Of a stretch of 64,000 bases of DNA, positions 42,331-51,005 are shown one piece after another; position 1 is the first letter of the stretch; every line of letters begins with the position of its first letter. Both the position numbers and the translations under genes were made by a program. Source of the stretch: Lachnoclostridium sp. UBA1308 (GTDB lineage: Bacteria; Bacillota; Clostridia; Lachnospirales; Lachnospiraceae); NCBI GenBank assembly GCA_002307215.1, contig DBTU01000035.1:1-64000 (forward strand), in the 5' to 3' direction. The notes under the pieces were generated by a model. It had not been told where the DNA came from. It worked only from the letters and a program-made list of their open reading frames with translations, and searched no databases.

Positions 42331-42636
42331 TGACAGGTTGCTGGCAGGAAGGCCGAGACGGGGCTGTGGGTTGGGAAAGCATTTGCAGTTTACGTGCAAT
42401 TCTTAGGTGTCGAAGGAGCGTTCAAATCAGACATGCGACGAGTCGCATGAGCGCAAATGTTTGACGCCGTTAATATAGGACAAAGCTACTGTGTAGGTTT
42501 GTCCTATATTAACGGCGGAGTTTTTGCGCGGTCTGATTGTCCCAAGCGAATTGGACACCTTAGAAGTGCTAGTAAACTGCAAGAGCTTTCCCAAGCCACA
42601 GCCCCGTCTCGGGATTCCTGCCAGCAACCGTTCCTA
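42331..42636. ncRNA. Fold-back element B (inverted copy of element A), ~306 bp
   Basis: Reverse-complement relative of the element at 41338-41647. The outer stem GGTTGCTGGCAGGAA (42336-42350) pairs perfectly with TTCCTGCCAGCAACC (42615-42629). CCGAGACGGGGCTGTGG (42353-42369) pairs with CCACAGCCCCGTCTCGG (42596-42612). The central hairpin has arms starting CGCCGTTAAT and, read in element A's direction, the identical loop CCTACACAGTAGC; the side hairpin is CATGCGA-CTCG-TCGCATG in that direction. Stems have changed on both sides while loops CTTGGGACA, CAAAAACTC and CTCC-type junctions are kept. Confidence 0.75.
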
Positions 42637-42657
42637 GAACAATTATAATATTACAAG

Positions 42658-42681
42658 AACGGCAGCCCCTCGGCTGCCGTC
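42658..42681 (-). terminator. Terminator hairpin downstream of spoVG
   Basis: ACGGCAGCC and GGCTGCCGT form a 9-bp stem with a 4-base loop; only a weak T tract follows on the minus strand. Confidence 0.6.
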
Positions 42682-42699
42682 ATGTCATCATTTGTTTAA

Positions 42700-42993
42700 T
42701 TATACTGCCTCTACTTCTGTTTCTACTTCTTCGTTCTCTAAGGCTGCAATCTCGTATTTCTCAAGGATAATCTTTTGTATCTTATCCCTGGTGTCCGAAT
42801 TGATCGGATGAGCAATGTCCCTATACTCCCCGTCACCGGCCTTACGACTTGGCATGGCAATGAATAAGCCTTTATCGCCCTCAATTACTTTGATATCGTG
42901 AACAACGAACTCGTTATCAAGTGTAATTGAAACAACTGCTTTCATCTTGCCCTCCTTGCTCACCTTGCGTACACGTACATCGGTAATCTGCAT
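42700..42993 (-). CDS. spoVG: Septation/sporulation regulator SpoVG
   Basis: 97 residues. The family start MQITDVRVRKV, the central FVVHDIKVIEGDKGLFIAMP SRK block and AHPINSDTRDKIQKIIL are typical. SpoVG is a small nucleic-acid-binding protein affecting septation, cell-wall genes and sporulation. AAGGGGGA lies before the ATG. It is divergent from murC. Confidence 0.97.
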   Translation of the reverse strand: MQITDVRVRKVSKEGKMKAVVSITLDNEFVVHDIKVIEGDKGLFIAMPSRKAGDGEYRDIAHPINSDTRDKIQKIILEKYEIAALENEEVETEVEAV

Positions 42994-43365
42994 GGCATGG
43001 TCCCCCTTCTGTCATATTTATCTGTTAGTTGTCAAGAAAAAGTTAGATTTAATCCCAGTAATTTCACTTTTCCTGTTACTAATTTAACGAAATGTTCTGT
43101 TTCGTAGGTGCAATTTACAAACTTTGGTATTTATAGACATTATAACACATTTATTACAAAATGTGAATAATATTTGCGATATTTTCGCTAATTCTTTTGT
43201 TTTTTTTGTAACTATTTATATTTTCAAGATATTTTAGTCATAATAATTACTATTTTTTGTCTTTTAAAAATATGGAACTTGCATCCTACGACCGAAAAAT
43301 GAATATACTGGCAATAAAGTGTTTATTGAATCAGCAGAATAGGCGTATTAGGAATGAATTTATTA
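42994..43365. other. AT-rich divergent region between spoVG and murC
   Basis: About 370 bp of AT-rich sequence. TTGACA on the minus strand at 43030-43035 may belong to a spoVG promoter but no well-spaced -10 is seen. The hairpin GAAATGTTCTGTTTC lies at about 43098-43113. No gene recognised. Confidence 0.4.
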
Positions 43366-43393
43366 TTGTAATTTACTTGAAATGGGTTATAAT
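43366..43393 (+). promoter_or_regulatory. murC promoter
   Basis: TTGTAA (43366-43371), 16-bp spacer, TATAAT (43388-43393). AGGAAG precedes the chosen start. Confidence 0.65.
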
Positions 43394-43429
43394 AGCAGGT
43401 GTAAAAAATATATGGATAGGAAGTGTACT

Positions 43430-44833
43430 ATGTATAAAATAGATTTCGACAAGCCATGCCGGGTTCATTTTATCGGTATCGGCGGTATCAGTATGAGTGG
43501 TTTTGCAGAATACCTGCATACTCTCGGTTTTAAAGTAAGCGGATCCGATGCACATCAAAGCAAAATAACCGACCGCCTCGAAGATTTAGGAATCGAATTT
43601 TTCTTAGGGCAGAGAGCCTCTAATATAACCACTGATATAGAAGTAGTAGTATTTACTGCTGCAATCGCAGAAGATAATGATGAGTTCCTGGAGGTAATCC
43701 GAAAGAATATCCCCCTGCTGAACCGTGCGGAAATGATCGGTCAGCTGATGCTGAACTTTGACGATGCTATTGCTGTATCCGGTACTCACGGAAAGACTAC
43801 TACAACTTCCCTGCTTTCGCTGATATTTATGGAGGATAATTTAGATCCTACGATTTCAGTCGGTGGAATCTTAGATGCAATCGGCGGAAATATTCGTATC
43901 GGCAAATCCGGTTACTTCATAACAGAAGCCTGCGAATACACCAATACCTTCCTGCAGTTCTATCCAAGACGCGCTATTATACTGAATGTAGATGCAGATC
44001 ATCTGGATTTCTTTAAGGATCTTGACGACATCCGCAACTCCTTTCATTTATTTGCAAAACGTATTCCTAAGGAAGGCCAACTTTACATCAACGGTGAAAT
44101 CGAGCGATATGAAGAACTCACTTCGGATCTGGAGTGTGAAGTATTAACCTATGGAATTACTGATCCAAAGTATCGTGTTACCACTCTTACATATGATATT
44201 GCCGCAGATAATATTACTTTTGATGATCATAGCTTAGGAAGCTATGATTTATATTTTAAAGGAAACTATGTTGACCGGATTCAACTGAATATCATTGGAC
44301 TTCATAATATTTCAAACTCCCTTCCTGCCGTTGCAGTATCCCTAGAAGAAGGAATCCCTGTTGCTGCTATTAAAAGCGCTCTTTATGCGTTCCATAATTC
44401 CAAGCGTCGGTTTGAATATAAGGGGATGATAGGTGGCGTTACCGTAATAGATGATTACGCTCACCATCCGACCGAGGTTACCGCGACCCTGACCGCCGGA
44501 CAGAATTATCCACATCATAATCTGTGGTGTGTTTTTCAGCCCCATACCTATTCCAGAACCAAGCAGCATTTAAAAGAATTTGCAATTTCTCTTTCTCTTG
44601 CCGACAAGGTGGTACTTGCCGATATCTACGCGTCTAGGGAAAAAGATCCCGGAGATATCTCCTCGAAAGATCTGGCAGAGGAACTGAGAAAATTAGGTAC
44701 GGATGTATCCTATTTTGATTCTTTCGATGAAATTGAAAATTATTTATTACAAAATTGTATGAACGGCGACCTGTTGATAACTATGGGCGCCGGAGACATT
44801 GTTTCCGTGGGAGAAAGTCTTCTAGGCTTGTAG
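43430..44833 (+). CDS. murC: UDP-N-acetylmuramate-L-alanine ligase
   Basis: 467 residues from the ATG at 43430 (AGGAAG 8 bp upstream); an alternative ATG six codons earlier is possible. The Rossmann start HFIGIGGISMSGFAEYL, the ATP-binding loop SGTHGKTTTTSLL, ITEACEYTNTFL and the C-terminal DDYAHHPTEVTATL and FQPHTYSRTK define MurC. It adds L-alanine to UDP-MurNAc in peptidoglycan precursor synthesis in the cytoplasm. Confidence 0.97.
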   Translation: MYKIDFDKPCRVHFIGIGGISMSGFAEYLHTLGFKVSGSDAHQSKITDRLEDLGIEFFLGQRASNITTDIEVVVFTAAIAEDNDEFLEVIRKNIPLLNRAEMIGQLMLNFDDAIAVSGTHGKTTTTSLLSLIFMEDNLDPTISVGGILDAIGGNIRIGKSGYFITEACEYTNTFLQFYPRRAIILNVDADHLDFFKDLDDIRNSFHLFAKRIPKEGQLYINGEIERYEELTSDLECEVLTYGITDPKYRVTTLTYDIAADNITFDDHSLGSYDLYFKGNYVDRIQLNIIGLHNISNSLPAVAVSLEEGIPVAAIKSALYAFHNSKRRFEYKGMIGGVTVIDDYAHHPTEVTATLTAGQNYPHHNLWCVFQPHTYSRTKQHLKEFAISLSLADKVVLADIYASREKDPGDISSKDLAEELRKLGTDVSYFDSFDEIENYLLQNCMNGDLLITMGAGDIVSVGESLLGL

Positions 44834-44892
44834 TTATCCACATTATCCACAGGATTATCAACAATTTTTTGATAATTGCTGTGGATATTTTT
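44834..44892 (+). terminator. murC terminator built from DnaA-box-like sequence
   Basis: TATCCACAG (44844-44852 region) and CTGTGGATA (44879-44887) plus TTATCAA/TTGATAA form a long stem followed by seven T's. The same stretch has two adjacent perfect TTATCCACA words (44834-44842, 44843-44851) and TTATCAACA (44855-44863), all DnaA-box-like. Confidence 0.7.
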
Positions 44893-44998
44893 TTGCTCAA
44901 TTATGGTTCTACAGAAATAGTCTTTCGGGTTGATTTTAGCTCGAATCAACAATCGTTCCTCATTTTTTTACATTATATTACATATTTTATTCCTATTC

Positions 44999-45027
44999 TC
45001 ATCCACAATATCCACAATATCCACAAT
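44999..45027. repeat. Triple 9-bp tandem repeat of DnaA-box-like sequence
   Basis: ATCCACAAT three times without gap (45001-45027). Each copy contains a near-consensus DnaA box (TATCCACA). A further TTGTGGATA lies at about 45149-45157, 20 bp before the dnaD-like start. They sit in the promoter region of the helicase-loader genes. Confidence 0.75.
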
Positions 45028-45176
45028 TTTAAAATAGCTCAAACCCCTGAAAATAGGCTATTTTCAGATGGATTTATCTGTGCTATAATGGTGCTTGCAC
45101 GAAATCGGATGAATCTGGTAACTAGATTTAACTGTTCCGATTTATGCTTGTGGATACAATAGGGGGGAACATTAAT

Positions 45177-46262
45177 ATGAGCAATATTTCATTACAAGCA
45201 GAGTCTATTCCCGATGTTACAATTATACCCAACACCTTTATTGACCAATTTATGCCGTCGGCAAATGGTGCTTATGTCAAGGTATATCTGTATTTGTTGC
45301 GCTGTTTATCGGGCAGTTGTCCACAAATAACCATTTCTTCCATCGCAGACCGTCTTGAAAATACCGAGAAGGACATCATACGTGCATTAACCTACTGGGA
45401 GAAACAGAATTTATTAACACTTACTCGCACTTCGGACAAGGAAATTTCAGATATCCGGATTGTTACTATAAATCCGGCGGCCTCGGAACTCGCTCCTGCC
45501 TCCGACTCCGATTCTGAACTTGATGAAATCTCAGTCAGTATTCATACCGAATCTAAGCCTGCCCTCCGTCAGAGTTATTCTGCTGAAAAGGTTGCGGCGT
45601 TTACCAATAATGATGATATCAAATGGGCCATGCACATTGTTGAAATCTATTTGGACCGCCCATTAAAGCCGATGGATCTCCAGCTGATTCTATATCTGTA
45701 TGAGGAACTCCATTTTTCTGCGGAATTAATTATGTACCTGTACGAATATTGTGTATCAAAGGGAAAGAAGAATGCCTCTTACCTGGAAGCCGTTGCGCTT
45801 ACCTGGGCAGAGGAGGGAATCGACACTGAGGAAAAGGCCAAGGAAGCCACCACCTCTTATAACGAGCATTTTAACACGGTTAATAAAGCCTTTGGCCTAA
45901 ACCGAGCTCCCGGGCAGATTGAGCGCCAGTACATAACCAAATGGGTAGAGGTCTTTGGTTTTTCCGATGAGATTATTACCGAAGCCTGTAACCGATCCCT
46001 ACTAAGAACACAGCGACCGGATTTTAAGTACACGGATAAAATTCTGGAAACTTGGTTTAAAAAGAATGTAAAAAGCAATACTGATATTACTCGACTGGAT
46101 GAAGAATTCAACAAAGGAAGTAAAGCCGGTGTGGTGAAGAAAATGACTTCCATCCCTAAGCCGGTACAGAGTACAAATCGGTTTAACCAATTTCCCCAAA
46201 GGACTTATTCTGCCAATGATTATGCCGAGCTTGAACGCAAGCTCCTAAACAAAAGCCTGTAG
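45177..46262 (+). CDS. DnaD-domain replication initiation protein
   Basis: 361 residues from the ATG at 45177 (GGGGGG upstream). The N-terminal winged helix (about 10-95, NGAYVKVYLYLLRCLSG, ISSIADRLENTEKDIIRALT) and one or two C-terminal DnaD-type helical domains (about 150-230 and 235-310; DLQLILYLYEELHFSAELI, KWVEVFGFSDEIITEACNR) are present. Such proteins help load the replicative helicase. The next gene encodes the matching DnaC/DnaI-like ATPase, 25 bp away, so the pair is one loader operon. Confidence 0.93.
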   Translation: MSNISLQAESIPDVTIIPNTFIDQFMPSANGAYVKVYLYLLRCLSGSCPQITISSIADRLENTEKDIIRALTYWEKQNLLTLTRTSDKEISDIRIVTINPAASELAPASDSDSELDEISVSIHTESKPALRQSYSAEKVAAFTNNDDIKWAMHIVEIYLDRPLKPMDLQLILYLYEELHFSAELIMYLYEYCVSKGKKNASYLEAVALTWAEEGIDTEEKAKEATTSYNEHFNTVNKAFGLNRAPGQIERQYITKWVEVFGFSDEIITEACNRSLLRTQRPDFKYTDKILETWFKKNVKSNTDITRLDEEFNKGSKAGVVKKMTSIPKPVQSTNRFNQFPQRTYSANDYAELERKLLNKSL

Positions 46263-46287
46263 CACCCATAGTGAAGGAGATTCGGAT

Positions 46288-47295
46288 ATGCCGCTGAAAA
46301 ACGACCAATACAATCAGATCATTCGTGAATATGACAGCCGAAGGCTTATTAACAAGCACGACTTGGACAACCGTCGTAAGGAGGCTTATCATCTGATTCC
46401 TGAACTTATGACACTGGAGGAAGAGATGATCGCCATATCGGTACGCAGTGGCCGGTTGGCGCTTCGCGGTGATGATAGAGACCTTAATGCTCTGAAAGCA
46501 AAAACCGAAGAACTAAAGGCTCGTCAGACCGCACTGTTGAGAATGAATGCCCTGCCGGAGGATTATCTCGACATGCAGTTTCATTGTACTAAATGTAAAG
46601 ACACCGGATATATCGGTGGTGAAAAGTGTAATTGCCTGAGGCAGGCCATTGCTGATTTAATGTACTCCAATTCCAACATCAAATCCATTCTGGCAAATGA
46701 AAATTTCAATAATTTCTCCTTTCGTTATTACGGTGATGATTATATTGATGAATCTACCGGGCTTTCACCTTTGTCAAACATGCAGAAGGTGGTGGCAAAC
46801 TGTAAGAGCTTCGTCAAACATTTTAATAATAAGCATGATAATCTGCTACTGCTTGGTAATACAGGCGTCGGCAAGACCTTTCTTGCTAATTGTATTGCAA
46901 AGGAACTTCTGGACAAGGGTAATACGGTTATTTATCTCACTGCGTTTCGTCTGTTTGATATTCTGGAAAAATATAAATTCGGGAAAAATGAAGAGAATTC
47001 TTATGCCGCTTCCAACCAATTTGATTATATTTTAGATTGTGATCTGTTAATTATCGATGATCTCGGTACGGAGTTTTATAATTCCTTTACTACTTCGCAG
47101 TTATATTTAATTATAAATGAGCGTTTGCTCAGAAAAAAGTCTACGATTATCTCAACTAATTTATCTTTACCGGATATTAATTCCACTTACAGTGAACGTG
47201 TTTATTCCAGGATAATTTCCCTTTATCTGGTTCAGCGTATTGTTGGAGAAGACATTCGTCTACATATGGCGGTCAACGGCTTAAAACCCACATAG
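46288..47295 (+). CDS. DnaC/DnaI-like helicase-loader ATPase
   Basis: 335 residues. A zinc-ribbon-like CTKCKDTGYIGGEKCNC near residue 97-113 matches DnaI-type loaders. The AAA+ core has Walker A GNTGVGKTFLAN, Walker B LLIIDDLGTEF and sensor IISTNLSL. It loads the DnaB/DnaC replicative helicase at origins or restart sites. GAAGGAGA lies before the ATG. It is co-transcribed with the DnaD protein. Confidence 0.94.
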   Translation: MPLKNDQYNQIIREYDSRRLINKHDLDNRRKEAYHLIPELMTLEEEMIAISVRSGRLALRGDDRDLNALKAKTEELKARQTALLRMNALPEDYLDMQFHCTKCKDTGYIGGEKCNCLRQAIADLMYSNSNIKSILANENFNNFSFRYYGDDYIDESTGLSPLSNMQKVVANCKSFVKHFNNKHDNLLLLGNTGVGKTFLANCIAKELLDKGNTVIYLTAFRLFDILEKYKFGKNEENSYAASNQFDYILDCDLLIIDDLGTEFYNSFTTSQLYLIINERLLRKKSTIISTNLSLPDINSTYSERVYSRIISLYLVQRIVGEDIRLHMAVNGLKPT

Positions 47296-47320
47296 AAGCG
47301 CAAAATATGTCTAAATCGTA

Positions 47321-47349
47321 TTGACAGAACCAAATATATAGTGTTATAA
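47321..47349 (+). promoter_or_regulatory. prs promoter
   Basis: TTGACA (47321-47326), 17-bp spacer, TTATAA (47344-47349). Confidence 0.7.
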
Positions 47350-47398
47350 CTTTAATGGCTTTTGAAACCAATTCTATTATTTCATGGAGGGAAATCTA

Positions 47399-48601
47399 AT
47401 GTCAAAGAACGAGAAGATCGTAGAAACAATTCCTGTAGGACCACTTGGTATTATCGCTCTGGAAAGCAGCAAATCCTTAGGACAGCATGTGAATGACTAT
47501 CTTGTTGAATGGCGTAATGCAAGGGAAAGCGAGCACAAGGGAACCATAGCATTTTACGGTTACCAACGCGATTCTTACTTAATGAAAGCATGTTGCCCCC
47601 GATTTGGTACCGGAGAAGCAAAAGGTCAGATTAAAGAATCCGTCCGTGGTCATGATTTGTATCTACTGGTTGACATAACGAATTATAGCTTGACCTATAA
47701 GGTTTGCGGTAATATGAACCACATGTCACCTGATGATCATTATCAAGACCTAAAGAGAATAATAGCAGCAGTTGGTGGTAAAGCCAGAAGAATCACCGTT
47801 ATTATGCCTTATCTATATGAAGGCAGACAGCATAGACGTACCTCCAGGGAGTCCCTTGACTGTGCACTGGCATTGCAAGAGCTGAACCAAATGGGTGTTG
47901 ACAGTATTCTTACCTTTGATGCCCACGATCCCAGAGTACAGAATGCAATTCCTCTAAACAGTCTCGAGACCGTAGCCCCGAACTATCAGTTTATCAAGGC
48001 GATGCTTCACCATGTTGAGGATATCCATTTTGATGATGATCATATGATGGTAATCAGCCCTGATGAAGGCGGTATGTCAAGAGCAGTTTATTTTGCCAAT
48101 GTCCTTGGTCTGGACATGGGTATGTTCTATAAAAGGCGTGACTATACAAAGATTGTGAATGGACGCAATCCAATCGTGGCCCATGAATTTCTTGGTACTG
48201 ATATCAACGGTAAAGATGTCCTGATTATCGATGACATGATCTCCTCCGGCGAAAGTATCCTGGATGTAGCAATCGAATTAAAGAAGAAAAACGCCGGCAG
48301 AATCTTCGTAGCAGCAACCTTTGGCCTGTTCACCAACGGTTTCGCCAAGCTGGATGAAGGGTACGAAAATGGCCTAATCTACCGTATTCTTACAACCAAC
48401 CTTGTATACCAGACTCCCGAGCTTTTGACCAAGCCTTGGTATATCAATGTAGACATGAGTAAGTATATCGCTCTTATCATCGATACTCTCAATCATGATA
48501 ACAGCATCAGTAATCTGTTAAATCCGGTTGAACGTATCCAGAATATCCTGAAGGAATATAATCAGGGTGGGAATTTGCTACCTGATTCCTCCAACGAATA
48601 A
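47399..48601 (+). CDS. prs: Ribose-phosphate pyrophosphokinase (Prs-like)
   Basis: 400 residues from the ATG at 47399 (GGAGGG upstream), longer than the usual ~315. The PRPP synthase core is visible: RPRKS-like DITNYSLTYK region, MPYLYEGRQHRR, DAHDPRVQN (Mg-ATP site) and the PRPP-binding loop VLIIDDMISSGESIL. The extra length lies mainly in the N-terminal ~70 residues and the C-terminal tail; Lachnospiraceae carry such longer Prs forms. It makes PRPP for nucleotide and histidine synthesis. It is monocistronic. Confidence 0.92.
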   Translation: MSKNEKIVETIPVGPLGIIALESSKSLGQHVNDYLVEWRNARESEHKGTIAFYGYQRDSYLMKACCPRFGTGEAKGQIKESVRGHDLYLLVDITNYSLTYKVCGNMNHMSPDDHYQDLKRIIAAVGGKARRITVIMPYLYEGRQHRRTSRESLDCALALQELNQMGVDSILTFDAHDPRVQNAIPLNSLETVAPNYQFIKAMLHHVEDIHFDDDHMMVISPDEGGMSRAVYFANVLGLDMGMFYKRRDYTKIVNGRNPIVAHEFLGTDINGKDVLIIDDMISSGESILDVAIELKKKNAGRIFVAATFGLFTNGFAKLDEGYENGLIYRILTTNLVYQTPELLTKPWYINVDMSKYIALIIDTLNHDNSISNLLNPVERIQNILKEYNQGGNLLPDSSNE

Positions 48602-48619
48602 ACCTTAAATGATTTAATA

Positions 48620-48674
48620 AAACCCATACCCGGCATGACTATCGGTCTTCATGAGTCATGCCGGGTATGGGGTT
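48620..48674. terminator. Strong terminator after prs (probably bidirectional)
   Basis: A 20-bp stem: arms 48620-48640 (core CCCGGCATGACT) and 48654-48674 (core AGTCATGCCGGG), then GGTTTTT. It lies between convergent genes. Confidence 0.88.
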
Positions 48675-48675
48675 T

Positions 48676-50985
48676 TTATTCGGAAGCGGTATTATCTTCT
48701 GATACATTTCCACCGTCTGCCTGTGGCTGTTCAGTCGTTTCGCCATCCGTAGAATCCTGTGGAGCCTGCGTTACAGTTGGTGAATCCACGGGGCTTTCGC
48801 CTTGCGGATCATCCGCTGTATTTCCGTCCGTACTTCCATCGTCGGTATTATCCGTATCTTCCCCCGGAAGGGTCGTAACTTCCCCAGGAAGGGTCCCATC
48901 TTCCTGTGCTATGATTGGGGTTGGGGTTGGAGTTGGAATCGGGGTCACTGTATTTATTACCTCTTCCTCAAGCGATGCTCTCCAGTCATAGTATTTAAAT
49001 TTTCTGTCCATCTTTGAAGTATGAATTTCATTCATGAAATTATGCCAGATTTTTCCCGGATAGGTCGAGCCCGTTAATGTACCGACCGATTTTGGAATAT
49101 CATAGCCCACCCAAACACTGGTTGTATAATATGGAGTATATCCGACAAACCATCCGTCTTTCTTGTCATTCGTCGTACCTGTCTTTCCTGCACTGATCGT
49201 ATACTTAAGACCCAGACCCTTGCCCGTTCCATTCTTGATAACACCGGTTAAAGCCTCGGTCATAATTCTGGCTGCATTGGTCTCATATACCTGTTTGGTT
49301 TCCATCGCATCCCCAACAATTTCATTACCCTCTGAATCCATGATTTTAATGATACAGGTTGGTTCTCTGTAATATCCGTCATTCTCTAGGGTTGAATAAC
49401 CTGCTGCCATCTCGAGCGGGCTTACCCCTTGCGTTAATCCGCCGAGTGCTGCCGCAAGTGTATAATCATCTTTTGTAATCTTTGCAAAATTCATACGAAG
49501 CAAATAGGATAACCCTACATCCGGCGTAAGCTCCTTAAAAAGCTTCCAGGCAATCGTATTAATCGATTTTTCAAGAGCGGTCTGAACTTTAATCTTTCCT
49601 AAATATTTATCATTGGAGTTCTTAGGTCCGTCCTTCTCATACTTATCCTCAACGATACTTTCGGGTGTATAGCCTCTCTCAAAGTAGGGTGTGTATACAA
49701 TCAACGGCTTAATCGAGCTGCCCGGCTGGCGGTAGCTCTGATAAGCCCTGTTCAGGGTTAAGCTGCCTAGATCCTGCTCTCTCCCGCCGACGATTGCCGC
49801 TACCCTTCCTGTATCGTTATCAATACAGACTGCGGCTCCCTGCAGCTTATATACACCGTTCTCATCAACCTCTTTAAATTCTGCAAGCTGGTCATCCAGT
49901 GCCTTCTGAAGCTGCTGTTGCTTATCAAAATCAATCGAAGTATAGATACGGTAGCCGTGAATATATAAGTCCTTCTGTATGCTGTTATATAGGTCATCAT
50001 AATCGTCTTCATAGGCTTTTTTATCCTCATCACTGTCAAACCTGTATTTGATTTCAAAGCCCTGTTGTTTCATAAGTGCCCGTATAGCACAATAATAAGT
50101 ATAGGTTTCCACATAATCCATCTTTGAGGTGGAATCCTGAGTCAATAGGATAGTTTCTTCTAGCGCCTTCTGATAATCCTCCTCATCAATCTTCTCGTTA
50201 TCAAACATCTGCTTCAGTATTCGGTCTCGACGCTTTAGTGTATTGTCAAACTTGGTGAGTGGGTTATACATATTGGGGTTATTCGGTATTGCACATAGGA
50301 AGGCAATCTGTGAAAGACTCAGAGAATTAGCTCCCTTTCCAAAATACGCCTGCGCTGCCGCCTGTAATCCATAGTGACCGTTTGCAAAATATATACCATT
50401 TAAATAAAACTCCATAATCTGGCTCTTACTATATTTTCTCTCCATTTCCTGTGCCACAAAAATCTCTTTGATTTTTCTTGTATAGGTAACTTCCTGGGTT
50501 AGAAATACCGCTCTGGCTAATTGCTGTGTAATTGTACTGGCTCCTTGCGTAATATGTCCCTTGTGCTTAATCAGCTCCATTGCCGCTCTGACATTAGCCC
50601 AGTAGTCCACTCCTCCATGTTCTAAAAATTTTCTGTCTTCTGACACTATCATGGCATCGACTGCTGCCGTCGGTATATCTTCATAATTAAGATAATATAC
50701 ATCCTTTTCAGCCTTTATGGTGGATATCACATTACCCTCGGAATCATACACCACGCTGGTCTGTGAGGATTTAAAGGAATCTACGGTCGAATCCTCCACT
50801 GTCTTCTTTGCTTGTGTCTGCATCTGTAAGATTGTCTTGCCATAAGCAAGATAAAAATAAATAATTGTCCCCAATATTGCAAGCAAAGTAAAAAGTGTTA
50901 CTAATTGAAGCGTCATCTTAATCCTGTGCCTTAATTTGCTCTTTGGTTTTTTATGCTTTATATTTTTTTTTGTATTATTTGGCAT
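48676..50985 (-). CDS. Class A penicillin-binding protein (PBP1A-like)
   Basis: 769 residues. A basic cytoplasmic N-terminus is followed by one TM helix (about 26-50). The GT51 transglycosylase domain (about 80-260) has SEDRKFLEHGGVD and QGASTITQQLARAVFL. The transpeptidase domain has the SxxK motif in PGSSIKPL, SxN in EKSINTIAWK, and KTGT in SAGKTGTTNDK. The C-terminal tail is low-complexity, rich in Thr, Pro, Asp and Glu (PTPTPTP). It polymerises and cross-links peptidoglycan. The gene ends at the shared terminator. Confidence 0.96.
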   Translation of the reverse strand: MPNNTKKNIKHKKPKSKLRHRIKMTLQLVTLFTLLAILGTIIYFYLAYGKTILQMQTQAKKTVEDSTVDSFKSSQTSVVYDSEGNVISTIKAEKDVYYLNYEDIPTAAVDAMIVSEDRKFLEHGGVDYWANVRAAMELIKHKGHITQGASTITQQLARAVFLTQEVTYTRKIKEIFVAQEMERKYSKSQIMEFYLNGIYFANGHYGLQAAAQAYFGKGANSLSLSQIAFLCAIPNNPNMYNPLTKFDNTLKRRDRILKQMFDNEKIDEEDYQKALEETILLTQDSTSKMDYVETYTYYCAIRALMKQQGFEIKYRFDSDEDKKAYEDDYDDLYNSIQKDLYIHGYRIYTSIDFDKQQQLQKALDDQLAEFKEVDENGVYKLQGAAVCIDNDTGRVAAIVGGREQDLGSLTLNRAYQSYRQPGSSIKPLIVYTPYFERGYTPESIVEDKYEKDGPKNSNDKYLGKIKVQTALEKSINTIAWKLFKELTPDVGLSYLLRMNFAKITKDDYTLAAALGGLTQGVSPLEMAAGYSTLENDGYYREPTCIIKIMDSEGNEIVGDAMETKQVYETNAARIMTEALTGVIKNGTGKGLGLKYTISAGKTGTTNDKKDGWFVGYTPYYTTSVWVGYDIPKSVGTLTGSTYPGKIWHNFMNEIHTSKMDRKFKYYDWRASLEEEVINTVTPIPTPTPTPIIAQEDGTLPGEVTTLPGEDTDNTDDGSTDGNTADDPQGESPVDSPTVTQAPQDSTDGETTEQPQADGGNVSEDNTASE

Positions 50986-51005
50986 ATTAGTGCCTCCATT
51001 CTAAG

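Noticed and set aside
41338..42636. CRISPR array or ordinary terminators for the fold-back pair
   Set aside because: Only two copies, no spacers, and ~300-bp multi-stem folds far exceed a terminator.
41338..42636. Group II intron, OLE or RNase P RNA
   Set aside because: No intron domain V, no reverse transcriptase, and none of the conserved cores of those RNAs are visible; I could not run a covariance search.
44834..45176. Chromosomal origin of replication
   Set aside because: DnaA-box-like clusters are present, but dnaA, dnaN and a DNA-unwinding element with the usual gene order are not; one cluster also serves as the murC terminator.
48676..48991. Plus-strand Ser/Gly-rich frame opposite the PBP C-terminus
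   Set aside because: It is the antisense of the low-complexity Thr/Pro tail.
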